The notes under the pieces: model-generated
Databases searched by the model: none
The model's input: the letters and a program-made list of their open reading frames with translations, nothing else
What the model was told of the DNA's origin: nothing
Program-made: the position numbers and the translations under genes
Assembly: GCA_900321605.1 (NCBI GenBank)
Contig: ONWR01000010.1
Location: 1-64,000 of the forward strand
Reading direction: 5' to 3'
Source of the DNA: an uncultured Bacteroidales bacterium
Lineage (GTDB): Bacteria; Bacteroidota; Bacteroidia; Bacteroidales; Paludibacteraceae
DNA: 64,000 nucleotides
Shown: piece by piece, positions 6,056 to 14,989 of the stretch
Numbering within the stretch: the first letter of the stretch is position 1
How the letters are laid out: each line of letters starts with the position of its first letter

Positions 6056-8953
6056 ATGAAAAAAATCTTTTTTGCGTTAGTAGCGTGCTTGGCCTTGTCT
6101 GTGCAGGCTAAAGAGTACAAGTATCAAACGGTAGAAGGTGACCCTATGCAGGCACGTATCTACAAGTTGGAAAACGGATTGACGGTCTATCTGACCCAGA
6201 ACAAGGAGAAACCGCAGATTCAAACCTTCATCGCTGTGCGAGCCGGTAGTCAGAATGACCCGTTAGAATCTACCGGCTTGGCACATTATCAGGAGCATAT
6301 CATGTTCAAGGGTACCAAACAATACGGTACTACGAACTATGCCAAAGAGTTGCCTAATCTGCTTGCTATTGATTCTCTATATGAGGTATATGGGCGCACT
6401 ATAGATCCGGAGCAACGCAAGGCAATCTATCACCAGATCGACTCATTCTCGTATGAAAGTTCTAAAATCGCAGTCGCAAGCGAGTTTGACAAACTGATGG
6501 CAGGTATAGGGGCCACCGATGTAAATGCTTTTACGGGAACTGAATATACATGTTATATAGAAGTGATCCCATCCTCGGAACTGAATAGATGGGCAATGAT
6601 AGAGTCCGACCGTTTTCGTGATCTTGTTATCCGAGGTTTCCATACGGAGTTGGAAGCGGTCTATGAGGAATTTAATATGTATTCTACAGAAGACTATTTT
6701 AAGGTCTCATTAGCGATTGATCAGGCTTTGTATCCTGCTATCCCATACCGTCAACATACCGTATTAGGAACACAAGAAGATCTAAAGAGTCCGAGCATCA
6801 AAAATATCCGTAAGTTCTACGACACTTATTATCGTCCGAATAATGTAGCTATCTGCCTATCCGGTGATTTTGATTTTGATAATGCGATCAAAGTGATTGA
6901 TGCGTATTTTGGTAAATGGGAGGCCAAGGCCATACCAGAACCTATTCATTATGAGCAACCGGCGCTGAAGGAGCACAAAGATACGGTCGTTTATGGCAAG
7001 GAGGCACCAGAGGTATGGCTCGCATGGAAAATGCCGAACATTAAACATAAGGATATAGACGCATTGGTTGTAATGGACTATGTATTGAAAAACGACAAGT
7101 GCGGATTGTTTGATGTCGATATTGATCAAAAGCAGATGTTGCTTTCTTCATATTCGAATCTAAACAAGGGTGGGGATTATTCCACATATATAATCAAAGG
7201 AAGCCCCAAAGAGAAACAGACATTGGAGGAAGTTCGTCAGATCCTGTTGGCTGAGATAGAAAAACTGAAGAAAGGAGAGTTTTCGGAAGATCTATTAGCG
7301 GCTATTGTTCGGAATAAAAAACGTGCAGAGTTAGTTCAATTGCAATCTAACTTTGCACGCGTGCAGAAGTTCATGACAGCGCATATCTATCAGATTCCGT
7401 ATGAGGATATCGTGAATGATTTGGCGCGCAAACAGAAAGTGACAAAGGATGATGTGGTGCGTGTGGCCAATACCTATTTCGATGATAGTTACGTTTGTGT
7501 GCTCAAAGAGCATAATGAGCATGCTAATCCTCCAAAGATGGAGAAGCCAGCCATAACGCCTATTGAGATGAACCGAGAAGCTACATCAGAGTTCTATGAT
7601 CGGCTCATGGTATCTCCTTCTGAGCGCAGTAAACCGCAATTCCTGGATTTTAATAAGGATCTTAGTCGTAGCATATTGCCTAACGGAGTGGAGTTGCTTT
7701 ATCGTCAGAACACGGAGAATGATTTGAGCAAACTGGTGCTATTGACCAATAAAGGAACGGATCAAGACAAATATCTCAGTTTTGCTGCCAATATGCTTAG
7801 TTATCTCGGAACGGACAAACTTACCACAGAGCAGTACCAGAAAGCATTATACAGTGAAGCGGCAGAAGCCTTTGTCATTAGTGAAGAGAACGAGAGCCTA
7901 TTCTATCTCTATGGACTCAAAGAGTCTCTACCGGCGGCTTTGAAGCTGATGGAAGAACATGTGCTGACTGCTCAACCCGATAATGAGGTATTGAAAGAGT
8001 TGGTAAACGATTGTATCAAGCAGCATGAAGATGCCAAAAAGGACCAATGGACATGTTCCTACTATATGAATCAATACGGTATGTATGGAGCAGAGACACA
8101 GAAGATGCGTACGGCGCTTCCTAAAGATATGAAGAAGATGCAGTCTGCTGATTTGCTTGCCCGCGTGCGTGCATTGGTGCCTGCGATTGAGCGCGTTGTC
8201 TATTATGGACCGCTTCCTGAAGCAGAAGTAAAATCGATGTTGGCATCCTCAAAATTTTTAGCACAGACAGATGCCTCCAAGCGTATTCAGCCCAAACGAG
8301 TGGAGCGTCAGAAGGTCAATAGCAATGAAGTGATTGTAGTGCCCTATAATGCTAATAATATGATGATGAGCGCATATGCTAATTGGGGAGAGGTCTATAA
8401 TCCCAAAGATATCGCTATTATTAAATTGTTCAATGAGTACTTCGACGGTTCTATGGGAGGAATCGTTTTCCAAGAAATGCGCGAGTCGCGTGCGTTATGC
8501 TATACTTCATGGGCAGGTTATATAATGGCGGACCATAAGGGCGAGTGTAACTATATAGATAAAGGTATCGTGTCCCAAAATGACAAACTGAAAGATTGTA
8601 TTGTGACATTTGACGAGATATGCAGTAATATGCCTCTCTCTCAGGCCGCTTTTGACAATGCCAAAGATGCTCTTATCAAGCAAATTGAACAACGCCGCTA
8701 TGTCCGTGATGGTGCAATATGGTCGTATATCGCTTTCGAAGACCTTGGCTGGGATCATGATATCTACGAAGATGTATATCAGGAGGTACAGAAACTTACG
8801 TTAGCGGATGTGGTGCAATTCCAGAAAGAGCATGTTGCTAACCGCGCTAACCGCTACATGATACTAGGAAACCCAAAGGAACTGGATATGAAGTTCCTCA
8901 AAACACTTGGTCCGGTTAAGCAACTTACTATCAAAGATATATTTGTATATTAA
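6056..8953 (+). CDS. M16 family zinc metalloprotease, two-domain
   Basis: 965 aa with signal peptide MKKIFFALVACLALSVQAKE, so it acts in the periplasm or at the outer membrane. The inverted zinc motif HxxEH is HYQEH at residues 77-81, and the distal glutamate lies in ELEAVYEEF near residue 205. The first M16 domain covers about 35-250 and its inactive partner about 255-480. A second pair follows (about 540-960, including MGGIVFQEMRESRALCYTS). The length matches double-length M16 enzymes (pitrilysin type), which enclose and cut short peptides. Substrate unknown. Confidence 0.9.
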   Translation: MKKIFFALVACLALSVQAKEYKYQTVEGDPMQARIYKLENGLTVYLTQNKEKPQIQTFIAVRAGSQNDPLESTGLAHYQEHIMFKGTKQYGTTNYAKELPNLLAIDSLYEVYGRTIDPEQRKAIYHQIDSFSYESSKIAVASEFDKLMAGIGATDVNAFTGTEYTCYIEVIPSSELNRWAMIESDRFRDLVIRGFHTELEAVYEEFNMYSTEDYFKVSLAIDQALYPAIPYRQHTVLGTQEDLKSPSIKNIRKFYDTYYRPNNVAICLSGDFDFDNAIKVIDAYFGKWEAKAIPEPIHYEQPALKEHKDTVVYGKEAPEVWLAWKMPNIKHKDIDALVVMDYVLKNDKCGLFDVDIDQKQMLLSSYSNLNKGGDYSTYIIKGSPKEKQTLEEVRQILLAEIEKLKKGEFSEDLLAAIVRNKKRAELVQLQSNFARVQKFMTAHIYQIPYEDIVNDLARKQKVTKDDVVRVANTYFDDSYVCVLKEHNEHANPPKMEKPAITPIEMNREATSEFYDRLMVSPSERSKPQFLDFNKDLSRSILPNGVELLYRQNTENDLSKLVLLTNKGTDQDKYLSFAANMLSYLGTDKLTTEQYQKALYSEAAEAFVISEENESLFYLYGLKESLPAALKLMEEHVLTAQPDNEVLKELVNDCIKQHEDAKKDQWTCSYYMNQYGMYGAETQKMRTALPKDMKKMQSADLLARVRALVPAIERVVYYGPLPEAEVKSMLASSKFLAQTDASKRIQPKRVERQKVNSNEVIVVPYNANNMMMSAYANWGEVYNPKDIAIIKLFNEYFDGSMGGIVFQEMRESRALCYTSWAGYIMADHKGECNYIDKGIVSQNDKLKDCIVTFDEICSNMPLSQAAFDNAKDALIKQIEQRRYVRDGAIWSYIAFEDLGWDHDIYEDVYQEVQKLTLADVVQFQKEHVANRANRYMILGNPKELDMKFLKTLGPVKQLTIKDIFVY

Positions 8954-8987
8954 AACCGCACTTTCCTAATCATAAAACAAAATAATT

Positions 8988-9095
8988 ATGCAAAAGAAAC
9001 TCTTTACTAGTAGTTACAAAGTCGTCAAAGACGGTCAAGTGATTATTCTCCGTGGTGATAAGAGATATACATTACAGGGAAATGAAGTGAAATAA
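8988..9095 (+). CDS. 35-residue protein consisting of a C-terminal-tail-like motif
   Basis: Start ATG at 8988, preceded by AAAACAAAATAATT. The stop is followed 25 bp later by a strong terminator. The sequence YKVVKDGQVIILRGDKRYTL plus QGNEVK aligns with the last 25 residues of the secreted GH32-like protein ending at 61035 (YKRLENSNIVIYRGHDKYTI then TGQKL). Such tails are common at the ends of secreted Bacteroidales proteins, yet here the tail stands alone with its own start. It may be a remnant or a real small protein. Confidence 0.55.
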   Translation: MQKKLFTSSYKVVKDGQVIILRGDKRYTLQGNEVK

Positions 9096-9120
9096 CGAAT
9101 CACCGAAACTTATTCCCCAA

Positions 9121-9153
9121 AAAATGCGCTGCCCTCATGGAGCAGCGCATTTT
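9121..9153. terminator. Bidirectional terminator
   Basis: AAAATGCGCTGC pairs with GCAGCGCATTTT over 12 bp with a 9-nt loop. A and T runs on both sides serve the plus-strand gene at 8988 and the minus-strand gene at 9179. Confidence 0.85.
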
Positions 9154-9178
9154 GTATAGCCGGAAGGACTCGGAAAGG

Positions 9179-9649
9179 TTATTCCGTAATAGTGAAAATG
9201 CCATTTTTAACGGATGAGGTACCGGAAGTGTGTGTTTGGTATTTCGACCCTTTAGCTATAGTAAGCGAGTAGTCATAACTACCATTTGCAACTCCTCCTG
9301 TTTTATCAGCAAAGGAGAGTGTGAGCCTATAAGATCTCTCCGAAGTAGTGTAGCTGTCTTCGGAGAGATAAGAGAAACTTAAATCTGCTTCTACTTCAGA
9401 TGTTCGGTTGTAAGAAACAGATGAACGTTTTGCTGTTCCGATGTAATCAACAATAGTAGCAGAGGTGTTGCTTGAGAAATTAATTTTGACACCATCTACT
9501 TTTAGTGTTTTACCGGTCATGTTTTTCGGCGCGATAGCTAAATCTTCGTTAATTTTATCTCCTTTTTTACATGACGGAAAAAGGAGACTGATAGTTACAA
9601 ATGCAACACTCATCAAAAAGGTTGCCCAATTTAAAGAAATTCGTTTCAT
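9179..9649 (-). CDS. Lipoprotein of unknown function
   Basis: 156 aa. Lipoprotein signal with lipobox FPSC (Cys 27) followed by KKGDK. The mature part is rich in Ser/Thr and beta-forming residues (LTLSFADKTGGVANGSYDYS), suggesting a small beta-sandwich or lipocalin-like fold. I recognise no family. It stands alone and is terminated by the hairpin at 9121-9153. Confidence 0.7.
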   Translation of the reverse strand: MKRISLNWATFLMSVAFVTISLLFPSCKKGDKINEDLAIAPKNMTGKTLKVDGVKINFSSNTSATIVDYIGTAKRSSVSYNRTSEVEADLSFSYLSEDSYTTSERSYRLTLSFADKTGGVANGSYDYSLTIAKGSKYQTHTSGTSSVKNGIFTITE

Positions 9650-9714
9650 TGTAGTTGTTTTTTATGGTTAATTAATTTGATTTTGTATTTCAAATAACAT
9701 ATTATTTATACAAA

Positions 9715-11388
9715 TTATTGTGCGAAATAATTGGTTTGGATCAGTTTGTCGGAAAGGGAATATGCCTCTTCGAGGGTTATAGGACGGGATTGTAGCAAAG
9801 ACGGGGCGTTTGGGGAGAGCAAGTCGATGCCGAAACCACGCCACATGTAGTCGTCTTGTCCGATAGCGTGAAGGACGGTCGGGAAAATATCCATTTGCAG
9901 GGCGTGAGAAAAGAAAACCGACTCCTTGATGCGCGGCGAAGAGAGGATGAGGGGACACAAACCATGCCCGTTCGTGCGCGGGAAATGATTATGATCGGCG
10001 GTAATGACGATGGTAGCATTTTGCATGACAGAGGCGGTGTCTGACCATGCTAAAAACTGACCTATTTGACGGTCGGTATAATGTGCGCTACAGAGGTAGT
10101 CTTTCTCCGTGGAAGAGTAACGGTCGTCCAGCGTCAGGCTGTCTCGCGATGTTTGGAAAGGCGCATGTGTGTCTATCGTTAGCGCCAAGACAACCGTTGG
10201 TTCGGAAGCCTCTATCAGATGTTCTCGCGTGCGTTGCATGACGAAACGGTCTTTCTCGTTATACAACCTCCTCGGACTAACCAGACGGTGAAAACCATAC
10301 GAATAAGTGACCACACGTTGGTTCCAAACGGGCACATGGTAAGGGTTGATGACGATGCCGTGGGAGTAGAAATGAGCAAGGTTCGGGTAAGTGTTTGTGC
10401 CGAATTGCTTACATGCTACTCCGGATGAAATGGGAAGCAGACCTGTTTGGACGATCAGTTGTCCGTCTCCGCTGCGTCCGTATTTCTGCAGTGTCTCAAT
10501 GCCCGGGACATAGAGCACAGGATGCGTTTGTATATAGGCATTCAAATGCGGACAAACGGACGAGCCGTTTATATCTGTTGCCTCCAAAGCCCAAGTCTCC
10601 AAACTCTCCACGAGGATATAGACCAGATGCCCCTCCGGTGTATGAGGCGGAACAGAATCGCGGTAGATAGAGTCCATGATCTCCTGCTCGCGAGGAGTGA
10701 ACGGACGAGTAGAGTGCCAGCGGAAAAGACCATCTTTAGCCGCCTCATAACCGATGAGTCCGATTTGTGCAAGAGGGCTATGCGTACAAATGAAATAAGT
10801 CTGCTCGGCATGAAACGAACGAAGTTGCGTATGTTCGTCCATCGGAAAAAGGAGTCTTCCTCCGACTGCGCAAAGACAACCGCATAGCGCAATGCTGAGA
10901 ACGCCTAAACGCGCGCGCTCATCCGCGTGCCTATAAGGTATACGCCGAAGGACGGCCCATGAGAGGAAGGAGGTTAGTGGAAGAAGAAGTTGTGACCAAC
11001 TCAGATACGCGCGTATAGATGATTCGAAACCATGCAACTCGGAGACCGTGCAGAGTGCGTGCCAATTGAGCCAAATGGTGTTTGCGCAGTAGTACCATAT
11101 TCCTGCAATAAACCACAGATCCGTCAGAATGAGTAGCAGCAATGCCGACCATTTCCAAGAAGACCAAGCGATGAGACCTAATCCTAAAGCAACTGCGGTA
11201 ACCGCAATATAAGCAGTTACCGTTTGCCCGGCGCTGAGCGAGTCATCCATTCCGAGCATCTGACGAAAATAGATGCTCTTTATGATTAGCGCTGCCGTGA
11301 GAACCGACAGCGCTATCCATGACCACTTACTGACGCTCGAAAACGCCCATTTCTTCCCAGTCAATATCTCCGTAATAATAGTCTTCAT
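9715..11388 (-). CDS. Membrane-anchored sulfatase-fold transferase (LtaS/EptA-like)
   Basis: 557 aa. Four or five membrane helices in the first 160 residues are followed by a periplasmic alkaline-phosphatase-type domain: VYILVESLETWAL near 250, the nucleophile region YGRSGDGQL near 305, FGTNTYPNLAHFYS, ALTIDTHAPFQ near 405, and metal-binding ITADHNHFP near 460. This arrangement is found in LtaS-like and phosphoethanolamine transferases, which move a phospho-alcohol head group onto surface glycolipids. The usual nucleophile Thr appears as Ser, which still fits. The chosen ATG overlaps the upstream lipoprotein gene by 62 bp. An internal TTG is an alternative start. Confidence 0.75.
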   Translation of the reverse strand: MKTIITEILTGKKWAFSSVSKWSWIALSVLTAALIIKSIYFRQMLGMDDSLSAGQTVTAYIAVTAVALGLGLIAWSSWKWSALLLLILTDLWFIAGIWYYCANTIWLNWHALCTVSELHGFESSIRAYLSWSQLLLPLTSFLSWAVLRRIPYRHADERARLGVLSIALCGCLCAVGGRLLFPMDEHTQLRSFHAEQTYFICTHSPLAQIGLIGYEAAKDGLFRWHSTRPFTPREQEIMDSIYRDSVPPHTPEGHLVYILVESLETWALEATDINGSSVCPHLNAYIQTHPVLYVPGIETLQKYGRSGDGQLIVQTGLLPISSGVACKQFGTNTYPNLAHFYSHGIVINPYHVPVWNQRVVTYSYGFHRLVSPRRLYNEKDRFVMQRTREHLIEASEPTVVLALTIDTHAPFQTSRDSLTLDDRYSSTEKDYLCSAHYTDRQIGQFLAWSDTASVMQNATIVITADHNHFPRTNGHGLCPLILSSPRIKESVFFSHALQMDIFPTVLHAIGQDDYMWRGFGIDLLSPNAPSLLQSRPITLEEAYSLSDKLIQTNYFAQ

Positions 11389-11770
11389 CAGCTACATATA
11401 TTAGAGCGGCGTTAGCTCCATACCATTGCACTTTGAATTTCATCGGGTAATAATACGTTCCGTACCCCGGTTCCGTGTAGATCATCATCATATTACCTAT
11501 ACAGGTAGTCTGATTGTAACTGTAACTAAGATTATACGTGTTTGATCCTTCACGGCTCGAATACGTCATAGAACCTGTTCCATCCTCGTTGAAACGGATA
11601 GTGGTTGTCTCCTGACCATAGTACTCCGAGTACTCGGTGTGTTTCCACGAGCCGACGATAGAATATCCGGAATCGGGGTCGTTCTTGTCTTTCTTGTCGC
11701 AAGATGCGAACGTAAATACACCCAATAGGACTGCGAGGCAGCCTATAAGGAGAGAAAGCCTGTATTTCAT
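11327..11770 (-). CDS. Lipocalin-like lipoprotein, paralogue A
   Basis: 147 aa. Signal MKYRLSLLIGCLAVLLGVF with lipobox FASC. The mature protein begins SIVGSWKHTEYSE and has FNEDGTGSMTY, the pattern of small lipocalin-like lipoproteins of Bacteroidota. It ends GVFERQ. It is 54 bp downstream of a paralogue (11838-12284) that shares the signal peptide almost exactly and the same ending, GTFERQ. Function unknown, cell-surface or periplasmic by its lipid anchor. Confidence 0.75.
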   Translation of the reverse strand: MKYRLSLLIGCLAVLLGVFTFASCDKKDKNDPDSGYSIVGSWKHTEYSEYYGQETTTIRFNEDGTGSMTYSSREGSNTYNLSYSYNQTTCIGNMMMIYTEPGYGTYYYPMKFKVQWYGANAALIYVADEDYYYGDIDWEEMGVFERQ

Positions 11771-11805
11771 AAGTATAGCGCCATTTATCCGTTAGGCTTC
11801 GGTTT
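11712..11805 (-). repeat. 94-bp direct repeat covering leader and signal peptide, copy 1
   Basis: Matches 12226-12319 at 91 of 94 positions. The repeat covers the 5' leader, start codon and the first 18 or so codons of both lipoprotein genes, while the mature regions have diverged strongly. Confidence 0.85.
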
Positions 11806-11837
11806 GAATGAATAGATTCCCTTTTGTATTCTACCGT

Positions 11838-12284
11838 TTATTGACGCTCAAACGTACCTACCGAATACCAATAATCTGCTTCGGAAGTAGGTTCCGGATT
11901 CTTGAAGAAAACGACCATGGTGTTTTCTCCAAACCATTGGAGTTTGAAATCCATGTAGAAATTACTTTGCTGCGGCTCCAAAAGCAACAAGAAATTACCG
12001 ATGCATGTGGTCGCATCGTAATTATACCTCATCTCGTTGATCTCCGGTTCGGTATTGGCTTCCTCTACCTTGTAGGTTCCGGTATGGTCATCTTTGAAAT
12101 AGAGGGTGATGGTTTCCGTCCCACTATCTCCTACCGTTCGTGTACATTTCCATGTACCAATAAGGGAAGCACCAAAGGTGATATCCCCACTATCTTTTTT
12201 GTCTTTGTCATTACATGACGTTAAAGTAAATACACCTAACAGGACTGCGAGGCAGCCTATAAGGAGAGAAAGCCTGTATTTCAT
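11838..12284 (-). CDS. Lipocalin-like lipoprotein, paralogue B
   Basis: 148 aa with the same signal peptide as the neighbour at 11327, lipobox LTSC, then SLIGTWKCTRTVG and FKDDHTGTYKV. Conserved points with paralogue A are the G.W start, the D.TG turn, TTCIGN in the middle and GTFERQ at the end. The two arose by tandem duplication followed by divergence of the exposed part. Function unknown. Confidence 0.75.
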   Translation of the reverse strand: MKYRLSLLIGCLAVLLGVFTLTSCNDKDKKDSGDITFGASLIGTWKCTRTVGDSGTETITLYFKDDHTGTYKVEEANTEPEINEMRYNYDATTCIGNFLLLLEPQQSNFYMDFKLQWFGENTMVVFFKNPEPTSEADYWYSVGTFERQ

Positions 12285-12319
12285 AAGTATAACGCCATTT
12301 ATCCGTTAGGCTTCGGTTT
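12226..12319 (-). repeat. 94-bp direct repeat covering leader and signal peptide, copy 2
   Basis: Partner of 11712-11805. Confidence 0.85.
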
Positions 12320-12334
12320 TATGTGTTTTGGAGA

Positions 12335-12610
12335 TTATGCGTTCTTGCGGCGTTCCAACTGTCCTTCGAGAGCGGCAAGGCAAGCATCGATACCCTCCTC
12401 GAAGCTGTCAGCGGTCTTCTCTGCAAACAAACCGGCAATACGGATCTTCACCTCCTTGTTGTCGTTGGTCTGCGGCTTGATAACCGACATACGGATCTCT
12501 ACTTTGTCGTCGGCGTTCAGGTGACGCTCAAAACGATTCATTTTCTTCTCAATAAACTGTTCGAGTTTCTCTGCCATCTCGAAATTAACGGCATTAATTG
12601 TCATGTTCAT
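12335..12610 (-). CDS. hpf: Ribosome hibernation promoting factor, short form
   Basis: 91 aa. Fold and key residues of the HPF/RaiA family: INAVNFEMAEKLEQFIEKKM (helix 1), then RMSVIKPQTNDNKEVKIRIA (central strands) and a second helix ADSFEEGIDACLAALEGQL. It binds the 30S subunit in the mRNA/tRNA channel and silences ribosomes in slow growth. The short form lacks the dimerising C-terminal domain. ATG at 12610 or 12604 are both possible; a frame reaching 12673 would begin inside the -7 box, so I rejected it. Confidence 0.85.
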   Translation of the reverse strand: MNMTINAVNFEMAEKLEQFIEKKMNRFERHLNADDKVEIRMSVIKPQTNDNKEVKIRIAGLFAEKTADSFEEGIDACLAALEGQLERRKNA

Positions 12611-12670
12611 AGTACAGTGTATTTTAAGGGTTATTACTGATTTAAGAAGTGACCTTCCTAAAATTTTCTG

Positions 12671-12702
12671 CAAAGGTACAACTTTTTTTGCAAATATGCA
12701 AG
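12671..12702 (-). promoter_or_regulatory. Promoter of hpf
   Basis: Minus strand CTTG (12702-12699), 20-bp spacer, TACCTTTG (12678-12671). Confidence 0.7.
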
Positions 12703-12715
12703 AGTTGAGGTCATT

Positions 12716-13405
12716 TTATTGAATTTTTCGGATGATGGTCAGTCCATCTCGGAGCGGAAGGATGACTTTCTCAAAGCGCTCGTCAGCCGCCAAACGGTCG
12801 TTGAACGCCCGTAATCCGAGGGTCTGTTTGTCCTTGTCGTACGCAGGGTCGATGATGTGTCCGTCCCAAAGGGTGTTGTCCGCCAAGATGAACCCACCGA
12901 CAGGAATCAACGGATAGACCAAGTCCAGATATGCGCAGTACTCGCGTTTGTCCGCATCGATGAAAACCAAATCGAAGACCGCTGACGCTGACAGACCGCT
13001 ACGCTGACAGACCGCTCCGCTGACAGACCGCTTCGCTGACAGACTTTTTCGCTGTAAAATCTCTTTCGCATCGCCGATGAGGAGGCGGATCTTGGAGGAG
13101 AGGGGAGATTTGGCGAGATTGCGGCGGATCGTGGTCTCCAACTCATCATTATGCTCAATGGTGACGAGTTCGCCGTCTTCGGACAGTCCTTCCGCCAAAC
13201 AGAGTGCCGAATAACCGGTGAAGGTGCCGAGTTCGAGAATACGGTTCGGGCGGATCATGTGACTGATCATGCTTAATACGCGCCCCTGTACGTGCCCGCT
13301 CAACATGTGCGGGTTCAATATATGGATATGTGTGTCACGCACAATGGACTCCAAAACCTCGTTTTCAGGGGTCGAATGGACAGAAATATATTCTTCAAGT
13401 GTCAT
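12716..13405 (-). CDS. SAM-dependent O-methyltransferase with a repeat-encoded insertion
   Basis: 229 aa from the ATG at 13405. Class I methyltransferase of the caffeoyl-CoA/catechol type: LELGTFTGYSALCLAEG (SAM loop, about residue 60), VTIEHNDE, LLIGDAKEIL, FDLVFIDADKREY with the metal-binding Asp, and ILADNTLWDG. Between IGDAKEIL and FDLVFIDADK the family normally has only a few residues. Here about 20 extra residues, including SLSAKRSVSGAVCQRSG, are coded by four 16-bp tandem repeats (12986-13054). The insertion is in frame, so the protein is probably still made. Small-molecule substrate unknown. Confidence 0.85.
   Translation of the reverse strand: MTLEEYISVHSTPENEVLESIVRDTHIHILNPHMLSGHVQGRVLSMISHMIRPNRILELGTFTGYSALCLAEGLSEDGELVTIEHNDELETTIRRNLAKSPLSSKIRLLIGDAKEILQRKSLSAKRSVSGAVCQRSGLSASAVFDLVFIDADKREYCAYLDLVYPLIPVGGFILADNTLWDGHIIDPAYDKDKQTLGLRAFNDRLAADERFEKVILPLRDGLTIIRKIQ
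12986..13054. repeat. 16-bp tandem repeats inside the O-methyltransferase gene
   Basis: Four units of CGCTGACAGACCGCTN (12986-13001, 13002-13017, 13018-13033, 13034-13049, the last ending TTTTT) plus CGCTG. The core GACCGCTNCGCTGACAGA also occurs inside recR at 27073-27090. Confidence 0.9.
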
Positions 13406-13424
13406 TTTGTTATGAAATTTGCTG

Positions 13425-13472
13425 CAAAAGTACAAAAAAATTTGCATATATCAAAAAAAAACAGTAATTTTG
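13425..13472. promoter_or_regulatory. Overlapping divergent promoters (O-methyltransferase / Lrp)
   Basis: Plus strand: TTTG 13441-13444, 20 bp, TAATTTTG 13465-13472. Minus strand: TTTG 13455-13452, TACTTTTG 13432-13425. The two -33 boxes lie 7 bp apart within TTTGCATATATCAAA. Confidence 0.85.
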
Positions 13473-13502
13473 CACCGAAATTTAATCATTTTACTATAGA
13501 AA

Positions 13503-13964
13503 ATGGAAAGGATAGACGCTTTAGACCGTAAAATTCTGAAGATTATCACTCAGAGTGCGCGTATTCCGTTCAAGGAAGTAGCGGAACAATGCGGAGTGAG
13601 CCGAGCTGCTGTGCATCAGCGTGTTCAGAAGATGTTTGACAATGGAGTCATCACCGGATCGAGTTACCAAGTGCAGCCGAAAATGTTGGGCTATCAGCTT
13701 TGTGTGTACATCGGAATCACGATGGAGAAAGCATCGATGTATAACCAAGTGATTGACGCATTGGAGAAGATCCCCGAGGTGGTGGAGGCGCAATATACAT
13801 TAGGCGCTTTCGGTTTGCTCATCAAAGTGTTCGCACACGATAACGAGCACCTCTTGACGCTTCTGAACACGAAGATCCAAGAGATCCCGGGAGTCTCCAA
13901 CACCACTACGCTGACTGCTTTAGCACAGCCTATTTATCGTCAGTTACCGATTGAAACCAATTAA
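13503..13964 (+). CDS. Lrp/AsnC family transcriptional regulator
   Basis: 153 aa. N-terminal winged helix-turn-helix starting LDRKILKIITQSARIPFKEV and AEQCGVSRAAVHQRVQKM, then a RAM ligand-binding domain (YIGITMEKASMYNQVIDAL, EVVEAQYTLGAFGLLIKV, IPGVSNTTTL). Members form octamers and respond to amino acids. It starts 30 bp after its promoter and is 4 bp ahead of trpS, so control of amino-acid-related genes is plausible. The overlapping divergent promoter offers a direct autoregulatory site. Confidence 0.9.
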   Translation: MERIDALDRKILKIITQSARIPFKEVAEQCGVSRAAVHQRVQKMFDNGVITGSSYQVQPKMLGYQLCVYIGITMEKASMYNQVIDALEKIPEVVEAQYTLGAFGLLIKVFAHDNEHLLTLLNTKIQEIPGVSNTTTLTALAQPIYRQLPIETN

Positions 13965-13968
13965 AATC

Positions 13969-14958
13969 ATGGAGAGAGTTATTAGTGGTATACGTCCGAC
14001 GGGAAATTTGCATTTGGGTAATTATTTCGGAGCCGTCAAGAGTTTTGTGAAGATGCAGGACGAGTATGACTGCATGTTTTTCATTGCTGACTGGCATTCG
14101 TTGACCACACATCCGACGCCGGAGAACATCCGTAAATCGGTCAAAACCATTCTGAGCGAGTACCTCGCTTGCGGTATTGATCCCGAGAAAGCACCTATTT
14201 ACGTGCAGAGCGATGTGAAACAAGTCTTGGAACTGTATCTGTATCTGAATATGAACGCCTATTTGGGTGAGTTGGAGCGCGTGACCTCCTTTAAGGAGAA
14301 AGTGCGCAAACAGCCGGATAATGTGAATGCCGGTCTGCTGACGTACCCTTGTCTGATGGCAGCGGATATTCTGATGCACAAAGCGGACAAAGTGCCGGTG
14401 GGTAAGGATCAGGAGCAGAACATGGAGATGGCTCGTCTTTTTGCGCGCCGTTTTAACCGCATCTATAACGTCGAGTATTTCAAAGAGCCGGCTTCTTTCC
14501 ATTTCGCGGACAAGGCGGTGAAAGTGCCGGGTTTGGACGGAACAGGTAAGATGGGTAAGTCCGAAGGCAACTGTCTCTACCTCTGCGATGATGAGAAGAC
14601 GGTGACCAAGAAGATCATGCGTGCCGTGACTGATCAAGGTCCGACGCAGGAGAACCAAGAGAAACCCGAGGTCATTCAGAACCTCTTCACGCTTTGCGAA
14701 CTGCTTTGCGGCAAAGAGGCAACGGAGTATTACAACGACCTCTACAATCATATGCAGATCCGTTACGGTGACATGAAAAAGCAGATGGCAGCAGATGCCA
14801 ACAAACTGCTGGCACCGATTCGTGAGAAGATCATCGCTTATGCTTCGGACGATGCGCTGTTGGATCGTATCATGCGTCAGGGAGCTGAGGCAGCCTCCGC
14901 TCGAGCTGAGAAGACGATCGAAGAGGTTCGCGAGATCATCGGGTTTAGAAAAATTTGA
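13969..14958 (+). CDS. trpS: Tryptophanyl-tRNA synthetase
   Basis: 329 aa, normal for bacterial TrpS. Class I signatures are present: the HIGH equivalent in PTGNLHLGNYFGAV (HLGN) and the KMSKS equivalent in GTGKMGKSEGN. It charges tRNA-Trp using ATP. Start ATG at 13969 lies 4 bp after the lrp stop, and an in-frame upstream ATG inside lrp is less likely. The gene ends inside a 7-bp tandem repeat tract. Confidence 0.95.
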   Translation: MERVISGIRPTGNLHLGNYFGAVKSFVKMQDEYDCMFFIADWHSLTTHPTPENIRKSVKTILSEYLACGIDPEKAPIYVQSDVKQVLELYLYLNMNAYLGELERVTSFKEKVRKQPDNVNAGLLTYPCLMAADILMHKADKVPVGKDQEQNMEMARLFARRFNRIYNVEYFKEPASFHFADKAVKVPGLDGTGKMGKSEGNCLYLCDDEKTVTKKIMRAVTDQGPTQENQEKPEVIQNLFTLCELLCGKEATEYYNDLYNHMQIRYGDMKKQMAADANKLLAPIREKIIAYASDDALLDRIMRQGAEAASARAEKTIEEVREIIGFRKI

Positions 14959-14989
14959 AATTTGAAATTTGAAATTTGAGATTTGAAAG
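14950..14989. repeat. 7-bp tandem repeats GAAATTT
   Basis: Four to five units (AAATTTG repeated, one GAGATTT variant) covering the 3' end of trpS and the spacer. The next gene starts at a TTG within the tract. Confidence 0.9.
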
